From Streptomyces rishiriensis (GTDB taxonomy: Bacteria > Actinomycetota > Actinomycetes > Streptomycetales > Streptomycetaceae), in contig NZ_BEWA01000019.1 in the NCBI RefSeq assembly GCF_003112535.1, positions 186,001 through 250,000 on the forward strand: 64,000 nt of DNA, in the 5' to 3' direction. Positions 1-9,308 of this stretch are shown here, one piece after another. A model generated the notes under the pieces. The model ran no database searches and had not been told where the DNA came from. It saw only the letters and a program-made list of their open reading frames with translations. Numbering within the stretch: position 1 is the stretch's first letter; the number at the start of each line of letters is the position of its first letter. The position numbers and the translations under genes were made by a program.

Positions 1-1
1 G

Positions 2-229
2 GAGTACCAGGAGGCGACCCGGCTGGCCAAGGAGGGGCTGGATCATCTGAGTGCGGCGCGCACGGCCCTGGACCGGGCGAGGACGCCGCGGCCCGCTCAT
101 CCGTCCGGTGACGCCCCTTCCTCCAGCAGCCGCTCCGCGATGTCCGTCGACCACGACTGGGCCCACGCCCGCAGGGCGGCGATGTCGGGCTCGGCGAGGC
201 CGTACTGCGTGAACGCCGAGTCCGGGTAG
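2..229 (+). CDS. 3' end of an unidentified gene, cut by the window edge
   Basis: The frame starting at base 2 reads as a charged amphipathic helix (EYQEATRLAKEG, then LDHLSAARTALDRAR) with strong G/C at third codon positions over the first 95 bases, as expected of real Streptomyces coding sequence. No family is recognisable from so short a tail. In this frame the stop is at 227-229, so the end would overlap the converging gene that stops at 97. The codon-position signal beyond about base 97 belongs to the other strand, so the true end may be nearer base 100 through a sequence difference. Confidence 0.35.
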   Translation, partial: EYQEATRLAKEGLDHLSAARTALDRARTPRPAHPSGDAPSSSSRSAMSVDHDWAHARRAAMSGSARPYCVNAESG

Positions 230-816
230 TGGTCAGTGCCCTCCAGCCGCGCCTGCAGGGCGGGCAGGTCGAAGTCGTCGCGGGCGTGCCGGCGGCCCGC
301 CTCCTCCAGGCCGGGGTAGGTGAAGAGGGCGTTCGCCGCCCGCGCGTCGATCAGGTCGACCGCCAGTCCGCGGTCGTACAGCGCCCGGATCTTCGTGCCC
401 ACGGCGTCCTGGGGCGAGAGGGCCGGGCCGCAGGGGGTCGGGACGGGCGGGCTCCAGAAGGTCTCCTTGTGCAGCGCCAGGCGCAGGGCGACGCCGGTCT
501 CGCGGTCCCGCACGGACAGGTGCGCGGACAGCGGGTCCAGATCCTGGAGCGTCGCCTCGTGGCGGCCCAGCAAGGTCAGCGCTGAGGCCAGCGTCTCCGC
601 CAGCAGGAGCATCGGCTCCGCGCTCTGGGTCGCCAGGTCCACGTTGTCGTGGGGACGGCGCAGCAGCCCGTGCGCCTGCAGCGCGTAGCCGCCGGCCAGC
701 ACCCAGGAGGCCGCGGGGGCGGGCATGCCGAAGATCTCGGCGAGGAGGCGGAGGTGGGGTCGAAGAAGGTCCACCGAGTAGTCGTAGCAGTTCCGGCCGG
801 TACGCGGGGCCGGCAC
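97..816 (-). CDS. AbiEii/DUF1814-like nucleotidyltransferase
   Basis: The core matches the nucleotidyltransferase AbiEii/AbiGii fold: WVLAGGYALQAHG corresponds to the G-G-x-A nucleotide-binding strand and helix, followed by RRPHDNVDLAT where the family usually has R-x-T-x-D-x-D. The second acidic residue is kept and the first is Asn, so the metal site is altered. Later landmarks are KIRALYDRGLAVDLIDA, the usual helical segment of these proteins. In AbiE systems the partner AbiEi is encoded next door; none is visible here, so this is probably a solitary member rather than a toxin of a pair. The reading frame stays open to 1269 but would run through pectate lyase. I chose a GTG at 816; a GTG at 774 is equally possible because neither has a clear ribosome binding site. 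Confidence 0.6.
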   Translation of the reverse strand: MPAPRTGRNCYDYSVDLLRPHLRLLAEIFGMPAPAASWVLAGGYALQAHGLLRRPHDNVDLATQSAEPMLLLAETLASALTLLGRHEATLQDLDPLSAHLSVRDRETGVALRLALHKETFWSPPVPTPCGPALSPQDAVGTKIRALYDRGLAVDLIDARAANALFTYPGLEEAGRRHARDDFDLPALQARLEGTDHYPDSAFTQYGLAEPDIAALRAWAQSWSTDIAERLLEEGASPDG

Positions 817-937
817 ACGCGGCGCGGCCGGGGCGGCGGACGGGGCCGGAGAAAAAAAATTCCTGTCACCCGGCAACTCTTCACACGGCGGCGACCACTG
901 ACAGGTCGTAAGCACGCTCCTCCCGTAAGGATCCCCC

Positions 938-2281
938 GTGGCAGCTCCCTCCCACCGCCGGTCCCTCCGCTCGCGCCGCGTCCTCGTGGTCACGGCCGCC
1001 GCCGTGGCCGCCGGCGTCGGCGCCGGCGTCGTCGTGATGAACGCGAACGCCGGGACCGTCGACCTGTACCACCAGACGCTCGCCGCGAAGGACGGCTGGG
1101 CCTCCTCCGGCACGGGCACGACCGGTGGCGCCAAGGCCGACGCCGCGCACACGTTCACCGTCTCCACGCGCGCCGAACTGGTGAAGGCCCTCGGGTCGGT
1201 CACCGACACCGCGCCCCGGATCATCAAGGTCAAGGGCACGATCGACGCCAACACGAACGACGCGGGCAAGAAGCTGAGCTGCGCGGACTACGCGGCGGGC
1301 ACCGGCTACGCGCTGTCGTCGTACCTCAAGGAGTACGACCCCGCCGTCCACGGCCGGTCGAAGCTGCCCTCCGGCGCCCAGGAGAAGGCCCGCGCCGCCG
1401 CCCAGACCAGGCAGGCGAAGAACATCGTCTTCAAGGTCCCGGCCAACACGAGCCTCGTCGGCGTCCCCGGCACGGCCGCCGGGATAACCGGCGGCATGCT
1501 GCAGATCCAGAACGTGGACAACGTCATCGTCCGCAACCTGAGCTTCGCCGCCACCGAGGACTGCTTCCCGCAGTGGGACCCGACCGACGGCGACGACGGC
1601 AACTGGAACTCCGCCTACGACTCCGTCACCCTGCGCGGCGCGACCCACGTGTGGGCCGACCACAACACGTTCACCGACGCGCCCCACCTCGACTCGGCCA
1701 ACCCCCGGTACTACGGCCGCGAGTACCAGATCCACGACGGCGCCCTCGACATCACCAAGAGCTCGGACCTGGTGACCGTCTCGCGCAACCGGTTCACCGA
1801 CCACGACAAGACGATGCTGATCGGCAGCAGCGACAGCGAGCCCGCCGGCAAGCTGCGCGTCTCCCTCCACCACAACGTGTGGAAGGGCATCGTCCAGCGC
1901 GCCCCGCTGACCCGCGTCGGCCAGGTGCACATCTACGACAACTACTACGACGTCACGACCCTCGACGGCTACGCGACGCAGTACAGCATCAACTCCCGCG
2001 CCAAGGCCCAGGTCGTCGCGGAGGACAACTACTGGAAGGTCCCGGCCGGCGGCAAGGTCGCCAAGCTGCTCAGCGGCGACGGCACCGGCTCGGTCAAGGG
2101 CTCCGGCAACCTCGTCAACGGCACGGTGACCGACGTGGTCGCCGCCTACAACGCGGCTTCGTCGAAGAAGCTGAAGACGACCGTCAACTGGACGCCGACC
2201 CTGACGGCCGGGCTGGAGACCTCGGCGAAGGACCTGCCGACGACGCTGGCGACGACGACGGGCGCGGGCGTCCTGAAGTAG
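938..2281 (+). CDS. Secreted pectate lyase, polysaccharide lyase family 1
   Basis: This enzyme is predicted to cleave pectate outside the cell by beta-elimination. Residues 1-38 form a signal peptide with an Arg-rich start and an Ala/Val core. The rest is a parallel beta-helix of the PelB/PL1 type. Landmarks are VWADHNTFTDAP, DGALDITKSSDLVTVS, the very conserved DHDKTMLIGSSDS (near residue 290) and IVQRAPLTRVGQVHIYDNYY, which carries the catalytic Arg. Length (447) is normal for the family. The GTG start at 938 is preceded by TAAGGA at 926-931. The gene stands alone and ends in a hairpin at 2300-2331. Confidence 0.92.
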   Translation: MAAPSHRRSLRSRRVLVVTAAAVAAGVGAGVVVMNANAGTVDLYHQTLAAKDGWASSGTGTTGGAKADAAHTFTVSTRAELVKALGSVTDTAPRIIKVKGTIDANTNDAGKKLSCADYAAGTGYALSSYLKEYDPAVHGRSKLPSGAQEKARAAAQTRQAKNIVFKVPANTSLVGVPGTAAGITGGMLQIQNVDNVIVRNLSFAATEDCFPQWDPTDGDDGNWNSAYDSVTLRGATHVWADHNTFTDAPHLDSANPRYYGREYQIHDGALDITKSSDLVTVSRNRFTDHDKTMLIGSSDSEPAGKLRVSLHHNVWKGIVQRAPLTRVGQVHIYDNYYDVTTLDGYATQYSINSRAKAQVVAEDNYWKVPAGGKVAKLLSGDGTGSVKGSGNLVNGTVTDVVAAYNAASSKKLKTTVNWTPTLTAGLETSAKDLPTTLATTTGAGVLK

Positions 2282-2299
2282 CGCGCCGCGCGGCCCCAC

Positions 2300-2331
2300 A
2301 GGCTCCGGTGGGCGAGCAACCCCCGGAGCCT
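2300..2331 (+). terminator. Hairpin terminator after the pectate lyase
   Basis: A perfect 9-bp stem (AGGCTCCGG/CCGGAGCCT) with a 14-base loop lies just after the lyase stop and touches the stop codon of the converging gene, so it could serve both strands. There is no T-tract, as is usual in Streptomyces. Confidence 0.6.
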
Positions 2332-2822
2332 CAGGTGTCGTACGTGCCGTCCCACGGCTCGGCGAAGGCGAGGCGGTCCGGGTAGAGCTCCGCCCAGGTG
2401 TCGGGTTCGCCGTCCTCGTCCTTGTCCTCGCGGATCACCAGTCCGAACAGGACGTTCTCGTAGGTGATCCGGAAGGGGCGGACGGCGATGTCCGTGTAGG
2501 AGCGGCGGGGCAGGCTGCGCAGGAGGGTGGCGAGGCGGACGCGGGCGCGGGTGAGGACCGAGTCGTCGCCGTGCGGGTCGCGCTGCTGCTCGGCCCAGGT
2601 GCCGGCGCACCAGATGTCCGAGTCGCGGTAGGCGCCGTCCGCGTCGAAGGTGTGCAGCACGGTGTAGAGGCGTTTGTGCTCTTCCCAGCCGTCGTCGAGA
2701 CGGAAGCCCTCGGGGAAGGCGTACGTGACCGACGCGAGGAACTGCCCGTCCGCGTACCGACCGATGGACTCGGTGCGGTGCCTCGGTTCATAGGCGATCG
2801 GAATGACCTCGGGGACTGCCAT
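2331..2822 (-). CDS. Conserved hypothetical protein, no known domain
   Basis: A 163-residue soluble acidic protein without signal peptide or membrane segment. I do not recognise the family. It holds many aromatic residues (TWAEQQRDPHG, WDGTYDT at the C-terminus) and an acidic Asp/Glu patch (REDKDEDGEPDTW) near residue 140. The ATG at 2822 gives the start MAVPEVIPIAYEP; an in-frame ATG at 2834 also exists, and neither has a strong ribosome binding site. It converges on the pectate lyase and lies downstream of metG on the same strand, separated from it by a terminator, so it is probably its own unit. Confidence 0.7.
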   Translation of the reverse strand: MAVPEVIPIAYEPRHRTESIGRYADGQFLASVTYAFPEGFRLDDGWEEHKRLYTVLHTFDADGAYRDSDIWCAGTWAEQQRDPHGDDSVLTRARVRLATLLRSLPRRSYTDIAVRPFRITYENVLFGLVIREDKDEDGEPDTWAELYPDRLAFAEPWDGTYDT

Positions 2823-2939
2823 GGCGGAAACCATACGGCTTGGCGAGAACATGCCGAAGCAGGGGGAACCCCTCCGCCTTTTCCTCTACATCTTCTCCTT
2901 CCGCCACAGCTTCTCCTTTTCGGCTTCTCCTCCGGACGG

Positions 2940-2970
2940 CGGAAGAGGGACGCGGCACGTCCCTCTTCCG
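2940..2970 (-). terminator. Terminator downstream of metG
   Basis: GGAAGAGGGACG and CGTCCCTCTTCC form a perfect 12-bp stem around a 5-base loop, extended by one C-G pair. It lies about 55 bases after the metG stop. Confidence 0.7.
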
Positions 2971-2980
2971 GCCGGAGCGT

Positions 2981-3023
2981 CAGCCCGGAGCAGCCCGGAG
3001 CAGCCCGGAGCGTCAGCCCGGAG
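2981..3023. repeat. Short tandem repeat, CAGCCCGGAG x3 plus variants
   Basis: Three perfect 10-base copies at 2981-3010 are followed by a 13-base variant with CGT inserted. They fill the space between the metG stop and its terminator. Confidence 0.85.
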
Positions 3024-3025
3024 CG

Positions 3026-4750
3026 TCAGGCGTCGGTGCCGCCGAAGCGCTCCTTGTACGCCTCCAGGTCCTCGTCCGTGAGCTTGGCGAACAGGACCGG
3101 CGGGACGGTGAAGGGCGTGCCGGCCGGGACGGAGGCGAGGACGCGGGCCTCGTCGGCCGTGACCCAGGTCGCCGTGTCGTCGGCGAGGGAGAACGCCTCA
3201 CGCATGACCTTCGCCGTCGCCGGGATGAAGGGCTCGGAGACCACCGCGTAGAGGTGGATCAGGTTCATCGCCGTGCGCAGGGTGAGGGCCGCGCCGTCCT
3301 TGTCGGTCTTGATCTCCAGCCAGGGGGCCTTCTCCTCCAGGTAGGAGTTGCCCGCGGACCACAGGGCGCGCAGGGCGGAGGCCGCCTTACGGAACTGCAG
3401 GGCCTCCATCTGCGACTCGTACTCCGCGAGCAGTCCCGCGATCTGCTCGCCCAGCTTCTCCTCCGCCTCGCCGGGCGCGCTGCCCGCCGGGACCTCCTCG
3501 CCGAAGCGCTTCTTGGAGAAGGACAGGACGCGGTTGACGAAGTTGCCCAGGGTGTCGGCGAGGTCCTTGTTCACCGTGGCGGTGAAGTGCTCCCAGGTGA
3601 AGGAGGAGTCGTCCGACTCGGGGGCGTTGGCGATGAGGAAGTAGCGCCAGTAGTCGGCCGGGAGGACGGCCAGCGCCTGGTCGGTGAAGACGCCGCGCTT
3701 CTGCGAGGTGGAGAACTTGCCGCCGTAGTACGTCAGCCAGTTGAAGGCCTTGACGTAGTCGACCTTCTTCCACGGTTCGCGCACGCCGAGCTCGGTGGCG
3801 GGGAACATCACCGTGTGGAACGGGACGTTGTCCTTCGCCATGAACTCGGTGTACCGGACGGGGTTCTCGCCCGTGTCGGCCTCGTACCACCACGACTTCC
3901 AGTCGCGGTTCTCCGGGTCGAGGTCCGACCACTCCTTCGTCGCGCCGATGTACTCGATCGGAGCGTCGAACCAGACGTAGAAGACCTTGCCCTCGGCGGC
4001 CAGCTCCGGCCAGGTGTCGGCCGGGACCGGGACGCCCCAGTCCAGGTCGCGGGTGATGGCGCGGTCGTGCAGTCCCTCGGTGAGCCACTTGCGGGCGATG
4101 GAGGAGGCCAGCTGGGGCCAGTCGGCCTCGTGGCGGGAGACCCACTCCTCGACCTCGTGCTGCAGCTTCGACTGCAGCAGGAAGAGGTGCTTGGTCTCGC
4201 GGACCTCCAGGTCCGTGGAGCCCGAGATCGCCGAGCGCGGGTTGATCAGGTCCGTCGGGTCCAGGACGCGGGTGCAGTTCTCGCACTGGTCGCCGCGAGC
4301 CTTGTCGTAGCCGCAGTGGGGGCAGGTGCCCTCGACATAGCGGTCCGGCAGGAAGCGGCCGTCTGCCGGGCTGTACACCTGGCGGATCGCCCGCTCCTCG
4401 ATGAAGCCGTTCTCGTTCAGCCGACGGGCGAAGTGCTGGGTGATCTCGACGTTCTGCGGGGAGGAGCTCCGGCCGAAGTAGTCGAAGGCCAGCGCGAAAC
4501 CGTCGTAGACGGCCTTCTGCGCGTCGTGCGCCTGCGCGCAGAACTCGGCGACCGGGACGCCCTGCTCCTTCGCGGCCAGCTCGGCGGGGGTGCCGTGCTC
4601 GTCCGTCGCGCAGATGTAGAGCACCTCGTGGCCGCGCTGGCGGAGGTAGCGGGAGTACACGTCCGCCGGGAGCATGGACCCCACCATGTTGCCCAGGTGC
4701 TTGATTCCGTTGATGTACGGAAGGGCGCTGGTGATGAGGTGTCGAGCCAT
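3026..4750 (-). CDS. metG: Methionyl-tRNA synthetase
   Basis: This class I aminoacyl-tRNA synthetase charges tRNA-Met with methionine in the cytoplasm. The Rossmann fold opens at [14 protein letters not shown], whose HLGN is the HIGH motif (near residue 18). A zinc knuckle follows with CPHC and CENC (about residues 143-158), one CxxC pair on each side. The second catalytic signature is [11 protein letters not shown] (near residue 345), a variant of KMSKS. The alpha-helical anticodon domain follows. At 574 residues it lacks the C-terminal tRNA-binding extension seen in longer forms. The gene is flanked by terminators on both sides and appears monocistronic. Confidence 0.97.
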   Translation of the reverse strand: MARHLITSALPYINGIKHLGNMVGSMLPADVYSRYLRQRGHEVLYICATDEHGTPAELAAKEQGVPVAEFCAQAHDAQKAVYDGFALAFDYFGRSSSPQNVEITQHFARRLNENGFIEERAIRQVYSPADGRFLPDRYVEGTCPHCGYDKARGDQCENCTRVLDPTDLINPRSAISGSTDLEVRETKHLFLLQSKLQHEVEEWVSRHEADWPQLASSIARKWLTEGLHDRAITRDLDWGVPVPADTWPELAAEGKVFYVWFDAPIEYIGATKEWSDLDPENRDWKSWWYEADTGENPVRYTEFMAKDNVPFHTVMFPATELGVREPWKKVDYVKAFNWLTYYGGKFSTSQKRGVFTDQALAVLPADYWRYFLIANAPESDDSSFTWEHFTATVNKDLADTLGNFVNRVLSFSKKRFGEEVPAGSAPGEAEEKLGEQIAGLLAEYESQMEALQFRKAASALRALWSAGNSYLEEKAPWLEIKTDKDGAALTLRTAMNLIHLYAVVSEPFIPATAKVMREAFSLADDTATWVTADEARVLASVPAGTPFTVPPVLFAKLTDEDLEAYKERFGGTDA

Positions 4751-4825
4751 CGGAGGCTGCTCCCAGGTCGGTCGTGCGGCGGTCGTTTTATGAGCCTTGA
4801 AATTGAAATCGTAGCCGACAAGGGT

Positions 4826-4869
4826 GGGCCGCCCGCCTCCCGTTTTACGGGGTGGGAGGCGGGCGGCCC
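4826..4869 (-). terminator. Strong terminator between the VWA gene and metG
   Basis: A perfect 16-bp stem (GGGCCGCCCGCCTCCC and its complement) surrounds a 12-base loop. It lies 28 bases after the stop of the VWA gene and ends that transcript before metG. Confidence 0.85.
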
Positions 4870-4896
4870 GGGGGTGTCGCGAGGCGTCGGCGGCGG

Positions 4897-6963
4897 TTAC
4901 GGCCGCCAGACGGCCAGGACGCCCTCGTAGAGCTCGGCGTCCGTGAGCTCGCGCGGGGCGGGGCCCGCGTGGAAGAAGGACGTGTTGGGGGTCTTGAGCT
5001 TGCGGAGGTAGTCGAAGGCCTTGTTGTCGTGCTCGCCGAAGGCGACGAAGGAGAAGAAGACGCCGGGGTGGTTCTCCGCCGCGTCGGTGAGGGCCTGGGT
5101 GGCCGGGGTCTTCGCGTCCGGCGCGCCGTCCGTCTGGAACACCACCAGGGCGGGGACGCCGGCGGCTGCCTTCTTCTCGTGATGCCCGACGACGGCCTCG
5201 ACGGCGGCGTGGTAGCTGGTACGGCCCATGCGGCCGAGGCCGGCGTGCAGCTCGTCGATCTTGTTCTCGTGGTCGGTGAGGGTCAGCTCGCCGGTGCCGT
5301 CGAGCTCCGTGGAGAAGAAGACCACGTGGACCTTGGCCTCGGGGTCGAGGTGGGCCGCCAGGGCGAGGGTCTGCTCGGCGAGGGCCTGGGCGGAGCCGTC
5401 CTTGTAGTACGGGCGCATGCTCGCGGAGCGGTCCAGCACGAGGTAGACGTCGGCACGGGCCCCGGTGAGGCCGCTGTTCCCGAGGGCGGTGGCGGCTGCC
5501 TGGTAGGCGGTGGCGAGACCGGCGAGTGCCTCGGCCGGCAGCCGGGCGGGGCCCTGCGCCTCGGCTTCGCCCTCGGCGGAGCCGTCGTCCCCACGCGCAC
5601 CGTCGGTGCCGCTCTCGTCCGCGGCCGCGGACTTCGCCGCGTCGTCCCGGGACTCCCCAGCGTCCACCGCGGGCGCGGGCGCGGGCGCGGCCTCGGGCTG
5701 GGGCTCGGGCTCAGCGGGGGCTTCTGCCTCGGCCTCCGCCTCCGGAGCGGACTCAGGCTGCTCCGCAGCGATCGCCGGCTCCGGTGCCGGTTCGGGCTCA
5801 GGCTCCGGCTCCGGCTCCGGCTCGGAGGCCGGTGTCTCCGCCTCGGCGGTCGGCTCCGGCGCTGCTTCCGGGGTGGGTTCCTCGGCCGTCGTCCCGGCCT
5901 CGGCCTGCGGGTCCGTCTCACCCGGGGCCGCGACCGGCTCGGGCTCGACGGAGGCGCTCGCCTTGTCCTTGTCCTTGTCCTCGGCGACCGGCGTTTCCGC
6001 CGCCGCCTCGGCCTCGGCTTCGACGCCGACTTCCTCTGCTTCCGCAGCCTCTGCTGCGGCCGAGGTGTCCACCGGTGCCTCGGCGTCGGCGTCGGCCGCG
6101 CTCTCGGCCTCGGCGTCCGCGTCCGCGTCGGTCTTCGTCTCGGCGTCGGCGTCGACCTTGGTCTCGGCCTCGGCCTCGGCGTCGGCGTCGACCTTGGTCT
6201 CGGCCTCGGCCTCGGCCTCGGCGTCGACCTTGGTCTCGGCGCCGACCTCGGCTACGGCCTCGGTGTCCGCCGCGCTCTCGGCCTTGGTGCCGGTGTCCGT
6301 CTGCGCCTCGGCGACGACGTCGGCGTCGGCCGGGGTCTCAGCCTTGGCGTCCGTGTCGGTCTTCGTCTCGGCGTCGGCGTCGACCTTGGTCTCTGCCTCG
6401 GCCTCGGCGTCGACCTCGGCTACAGCCTCGGCGTCCGCCCCGGTCTCCGTCTCGGCGTCGGCGTCGGCGTCGGCCTTAGTCTCTGCCTCGGCGTCCGCCC
6501 CGGTCTCCGTCTCGGCGTCGGCGTCGGCCTTGGTCTCGGCCGCGTCCCCGGCGTCCGTGGCGGCCTTGGTCTCGGCCTCGGCGCTCGCGGCGGTCTCCGT
6601 CTCGGCCTCGGCCGCGTTCGCGGTGGGGCTTGGACGCGTGTCCGCTGCGGGGCTCGTCGAGGTCGGGGTGGTGGATTCCGTCGACCTGGTGGGCTTCGGG
6701 ACCGATACGTGGTCGAAGGCCGCTGCTACGAGGTCGTGTTCGTCCTGGGTTGCCGGGCGGGGTTCCGGGACCTTGGCGACCGTCGGGTCCGGCGTCGGCT
6801 CGGTCGTCGGGGGTGTGGGGGCGGCCGGAACCGGCTGCTCCTGTTCCCGCCCCTCGGCGGAGGTTCGTTCCTGCGAAGGAACCTGTTCCGCACCCTCTGC
6901 CTCGGCGGTACGCCCCTTGCGGGACCTGCCGAACGCATTCCGCAGGAGAGTGAGAATGCCCAT
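4897..6963 (-). CDS. VWA (TerF-like) protein with a long acidic repeat region
   Basis: A 688-residue protein in three parts. It opens with [17 protein letters not shown], a basic amphipathic stretch. Residues of roughly 40-480 are low complexity, rich in Ala, Glu, Asp and Thr (EADAETK-like units) and then Pro-Glu, with almost no positive charge apart from scattered Lys. The C-terminal 210 residues are a von Willebrand A domain: VLDRSASM carries the DxSxS metal site, and FQTDGAPD and SFVAFGEHD supply later strands. The VWA part resembles tellurium-resistance/stress proteins of the TerF type, which act in the cytoplasm; its partner is not known. The ATG at 6963 has AAGGG upstream; an in-frame ATG at 6981 is less likely. 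Confidence 0.8.
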   Translation of the reverse strand: MGILTLLRNAFGRSRKGRTAEAEGAEQVPSQERTSAEGREQEQPVPAAPTPPTTEPTPDPTVAKVPEPRPATQDEHDLVAAAFDHVSVPKPTRSTESTTPTSTSPAADTRPSPTANAAEAETETAASAEAETKAATDAGDAAETKADADAETETGADAEAETKADADADAETETGADAEAVAEVDAEAEAETKVDADAETKTDTDAKAETPADADVVAEAQTDTGTKAESAADTEAVAEVGAETKVDAEAEAEAETKVDADAEAEAETKVDADAETKTDADADAEAESAADADAEAPVDTSAAAEAAEAEEVGVEAEAEAAAETPVAEDKDKDKASASVEPEPVAAPGETDPQAEAGTTAEEPTPEAAPEPTAEAETPASEPEPEPEPEPEPAPEPAIAAEQPESAPEAEAEAEAPAEPEPQPEAAPAPAPAVDAGESRDDAAKSAAADESGTDGARGDDGSAEGEAEAQGPARLPAEALAGLATAYQAAATALGNSGLTGARADVYLVLDRSASMRPYYKDGSAQALAEQTLALAAHLDPEAKVHVVFFSTELDGTGELTLTDHENKIDELHAGLGRMGRTSYHAAVEAVVGHHEKKAAAGVPALVVFQTDGAPDAKTPATQALTDAAENHPGVFFSFVAFGEHDNKAFDYLRKLKTPNTSFFHAGPAPRELTDAELYEGVLAVWRP
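6080..6620. repeat. Degenerate tandem repeat encoding the acidic A/E/D/T region
   Basis: GTCGGCGTCGACCTTGGT and GTCTCGGCCTCGGC units recur many times in slightly shuffled order, with near-perfect 30-base copies around 6150-6240. On the minus strand they encode the Ala-Asp-Ala-Glu-Thr-Lys repeats of the VWA protein. Such tracts expand and contract by slippage, so length probably varies among strains. Confidence 0.8.
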
Positions 6964-7148
6964 TTGCGCAACCCTTCGCATGAGTTGATGCCCGTCAATC
7001 CCTGGCCAGGACGGACACGTAAGGTTAGCGGCCCCGTGTGGCGATCTTGGGCAGGGGTGAGTGTGCGGAACCGGGGTGTGTCAATACCGCCTCGACGCCC
7101 CCTCCGCGCCTCCCCGACGGCCCTGTGGCTGCCGGGGATTCACTCTCC

Positions 7149-7203
7149 GTTCACGCTGCCGCAGCTCCTGCGCACTTACGCGACCCTAGGGTCACGTTCA
7201 CGC
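7149..7203 (+). promoter_or_regulatory. Possible PhoP-type sites upstream of phoX
   Basis: The 8-mer GTTCACGC occurs at 7149-7156 and 7196-7203 in the 266-base space between the divergent VWA and PhoX genes. Streptomyces PHO boxes are 11-base direct repeats starting GTTCAC. The two copies here are 47 bases apart rather than 11, so this is only suggestive. The second copy is 27 bases from the PhoX start. Confidence 0.25.
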
Positions 7204-7229
7204 CAAGGGAATGCAAGGGGAGATTAAAG

Positions 7230-9308
7230 GTGCGCAAGCTTCTGCCGTTGATCGGAACGCCGTCCCAGTCCCATCCCGGCGGCCGCTCCGCCATGACCTG
7301 CCGTTTCCGGTGTGGTGACGCCTGCTTCCACGAGGTGCCCAACACCAGTGACAACGCCTACGTCGGCGACGTCATCGCGGGGGCGATCGGCCGGCGGGCG
7401 GTGGTGCGCGCCGCCGCCGTCGTCACCGTCGCGGCCGCCGCCGGGACCGCCGGCCTCGCCGGTGCGCAGCCCGCCGCCGCCGCGCCCGCCGAGGCGGCAG
7501 GCCGGCCGGCCGGGAAGCCGGGCGGCAAGGCCGCTCGCGGGCTGCGCTACAGCTCCGTCGCCCCGAACACCGCCGACGCCGTCACCGTGCCGGACGGGTA
7601 CGGGCAGAACGTCGTCATCCGCTGGGGCGAGCCCATCCTGCGCGGTGCTCCGGCCTTCGACCCGGAGAACCAGACCGCCGCCGCCCAGGCCGGTCAGTTC
7701 GGCTACAACAACGACTTCCTGGCGCTGCTGCCCCTCCCCGGCGAGTGCGACCGCCAACTGCTGGTCGCCAACCACGAGTACACCGACGAAGTGCTCATGT
7801 TCCGCGGGTACGACCCGGCGAGCCCCACCCGGCGGCAGGTCGAGGTGGCCTGGGCGGCGCACGGGCTGGGCGTCGTCGTCGTGGAGGAGGACCGGCGGAC
7901 CGGCAAGCTCACCGCCGTGCCCCGGCACCACCTCAACCGGCGGGTCACCGCCACCACCGAGTTCCGGCTCACCGGTCCCGCCGCCGGGTCCGACCTGCTC
8001 AAGACGTCCGCCGACCCGACCGGCCGCAAGGTCCTCGGCACACTCAACAACTGCTCCGGCGGGACCACCCCGTGGGGCACCACGCTGCACGGCGAGGAGA
8101 ACTTCAACCAGTACTTCGCCAACGGCGGCCGGGCCACGGACAAGCGGTACGGGATCGGGACCGGGGCCACCGAGCGCAAGTGGGAGCGGTTCGACAAGCG
8201 CTTCGACGTGGCCCAGGAGCCCAACGAGGTGCACCGGTTCGGCTACGTCGTCGAGCTCGACCCGTACGACCCGGCCTCCACGCCCCGCAAGCACACCGCC
8301 CTCGGCCGGTTCAAGCACGAGGCCGCGACCGTGCGGCTGACCGAGGACGGGCGGCCGGTCGTCTACTCCGGTGACGACGAGCGCTTCGACTACTTCTACA
8401 AGTTCGTCGGAAGCAAGCGCATGCGGAAGGGGTCGGGCCGGGCCGTGCGCGAGCACAACCTGTCGCTGCTCGACGAAGGCACGCTGTACGTCGCCCGTCT
8501 CACCGGCGACTCCCCCGCGATCGAGGTGGACGGGACCGGCAAACTGCCGGCCGACGGCGAGTTCGACGGGAGCGGGGTGTGGATCCCGATCGCCACCGCC
8601 ACCGCCGAGGGGGCCGTCTCGCACGTCGAGGGGATGAGCGCCGAGGAGGTCTTCGTCTTCACGCGGCTCGCCGGTGACAAGGTCGGCGCGACGAAGATGG
8701 ACCGGCCCGAGGACATCCAGCCCTCGCCCGTCACCGGCAAGGTGTACGTCGCCCTCACCAACAACTCCCACCGCGGTGTCGGCGCGAACGCCAAGGCGGA
8801 CGAGGCCAACCCGCGCAACGCCAACAAGCACGGGCACATCCTGGAGCTGACCGAGCGCAGCAACCGTCCCGAGAGCACCTCGTTCGCCTGGTCGCTGTTC
8901 CTCGTCGCGGGCGACCCCGACGACCCGGCGACCTACTTCGCGGGCTTCCCGAAGGACGACGTCAGCCCGATCTCCTGCCCGGACAACGTGGCCTTCGACC
9001 CGCACGGCAACCTGTGGATCTCCACCGACGGCAACCAGCTCGGCTCGCACGACGGCCTGTTCGGCGTCGCCACGCGTGGCTCGCGGCGCGGTGAGCTGAA
9101 GCAGTTCCTCACGGTGCCGACGGGCGCGGAGACCTGCGGTCCGCTCGTCCAGGACCGGCGGGTGCTGGTCGCGGTGCAGCACCCGGGCGAGGTCGACGGC
9201 GCGACGGTGGACAAGCCGGCGAGCACCTGGCCGGACGGGCCCGGGAAGATCGTCCGCCCGGCCGTGGTGGCCGTGTGGCGCAAGGACGGGCAGGACATCG
9301 GCGTCTAG
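7230..9308 (+). CDS. phoX: PhoX-family alkaline phosphatase, Tat-exported
   Basis: This 692-residue enzyme is predicted to release phosphate from organic phosphates outside the cell, using calcium and iron as PhoX does. The long N-terminus ends in a Tat-type signal (IGRRAVVRAAAVV, then an Ala-rich core near residues 52-85). PhoX/DUF839 features follow: LLVANHEYTD, NNCSGGTTPWGTTLHGEENF, GRFKHEAATV and YSGDDERFDYFYKFV, then DNVAFDPHGNLWISTDG near the C-terminus. The GTG at 7230 follows AAGGGGAGA. The stop overlaps that of the converging FUSC gene on a shared CTAG. Phosphate control is likely from the family but only weakly shown here. Confidence 0.93.
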   Translation: MRKLLPLIGTPSQSHPGGRSAMTCRFRCGDACFHEVPNTSDNAYVGDVIAGAIGRRAVVRAAAVVTVAAAAGTAGLAGAQPAAAAPAEAAGRPAGKPGGKAARGLRYSSVAPNTADAVTVPDGYGQNVVIRWGEPILRGAPAFDPENQTAAAQAGQFGYNNDFLALLPLPGECDRQLLVANHEYTDEVLMFRGYDPASPTRRQVEVAWAAHGLGVVVVEEDRRTGKLTAVPRHHLNRRVTATTEFRLTGPAAGSDLLKTSADPTGRKVLGTLNNCSGGTTPWGTTLHGEENFNQYFANGGRATDKRYGIGTGATERKWERFDKRFDVAQEPNEVHRFGYVVELDPYDPASTPRKHTALGRFKHEAATVRLTEDGRPVVYSGDDERFDYFYKFVGSKRMRKGSGRAVREHNLSLLDEGTLYVARLTGDSPAIEVDGTGKLPADGEFDGSGVWIPIATATAEGAVSHVEGMSAEEVFVFTRLAGDKVGATKMDRPEDIQPSPVTGKVYVALTNNSHRGVGANAKADEANPRNANKHGHILELTERSNRPESTSFAWSLFLVAGDPDDPATYFAGFPKDDVSPISCPDNVAFDPHGNLWISTDGNQLGSHDGLFGVATRGSRRGELKQFLTVPTGAETCGPLVQDRRVLVAVQHPGEVDGATVDKPASTWPDGPGKIVRPAVVAVWRKDGQDIGV

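Noticed and set aside
4852-7227. A 791-codon plus-strand frame rich in Gly, Leu, Val and Arg, and a 492-codon Ser/Ala frame at 5510
   Set aside because: Both are antisense to the VWA gene and owe their openness to its repeats. Third-position G/C, motifs and ribosome binding site favour the minus-strand gene.
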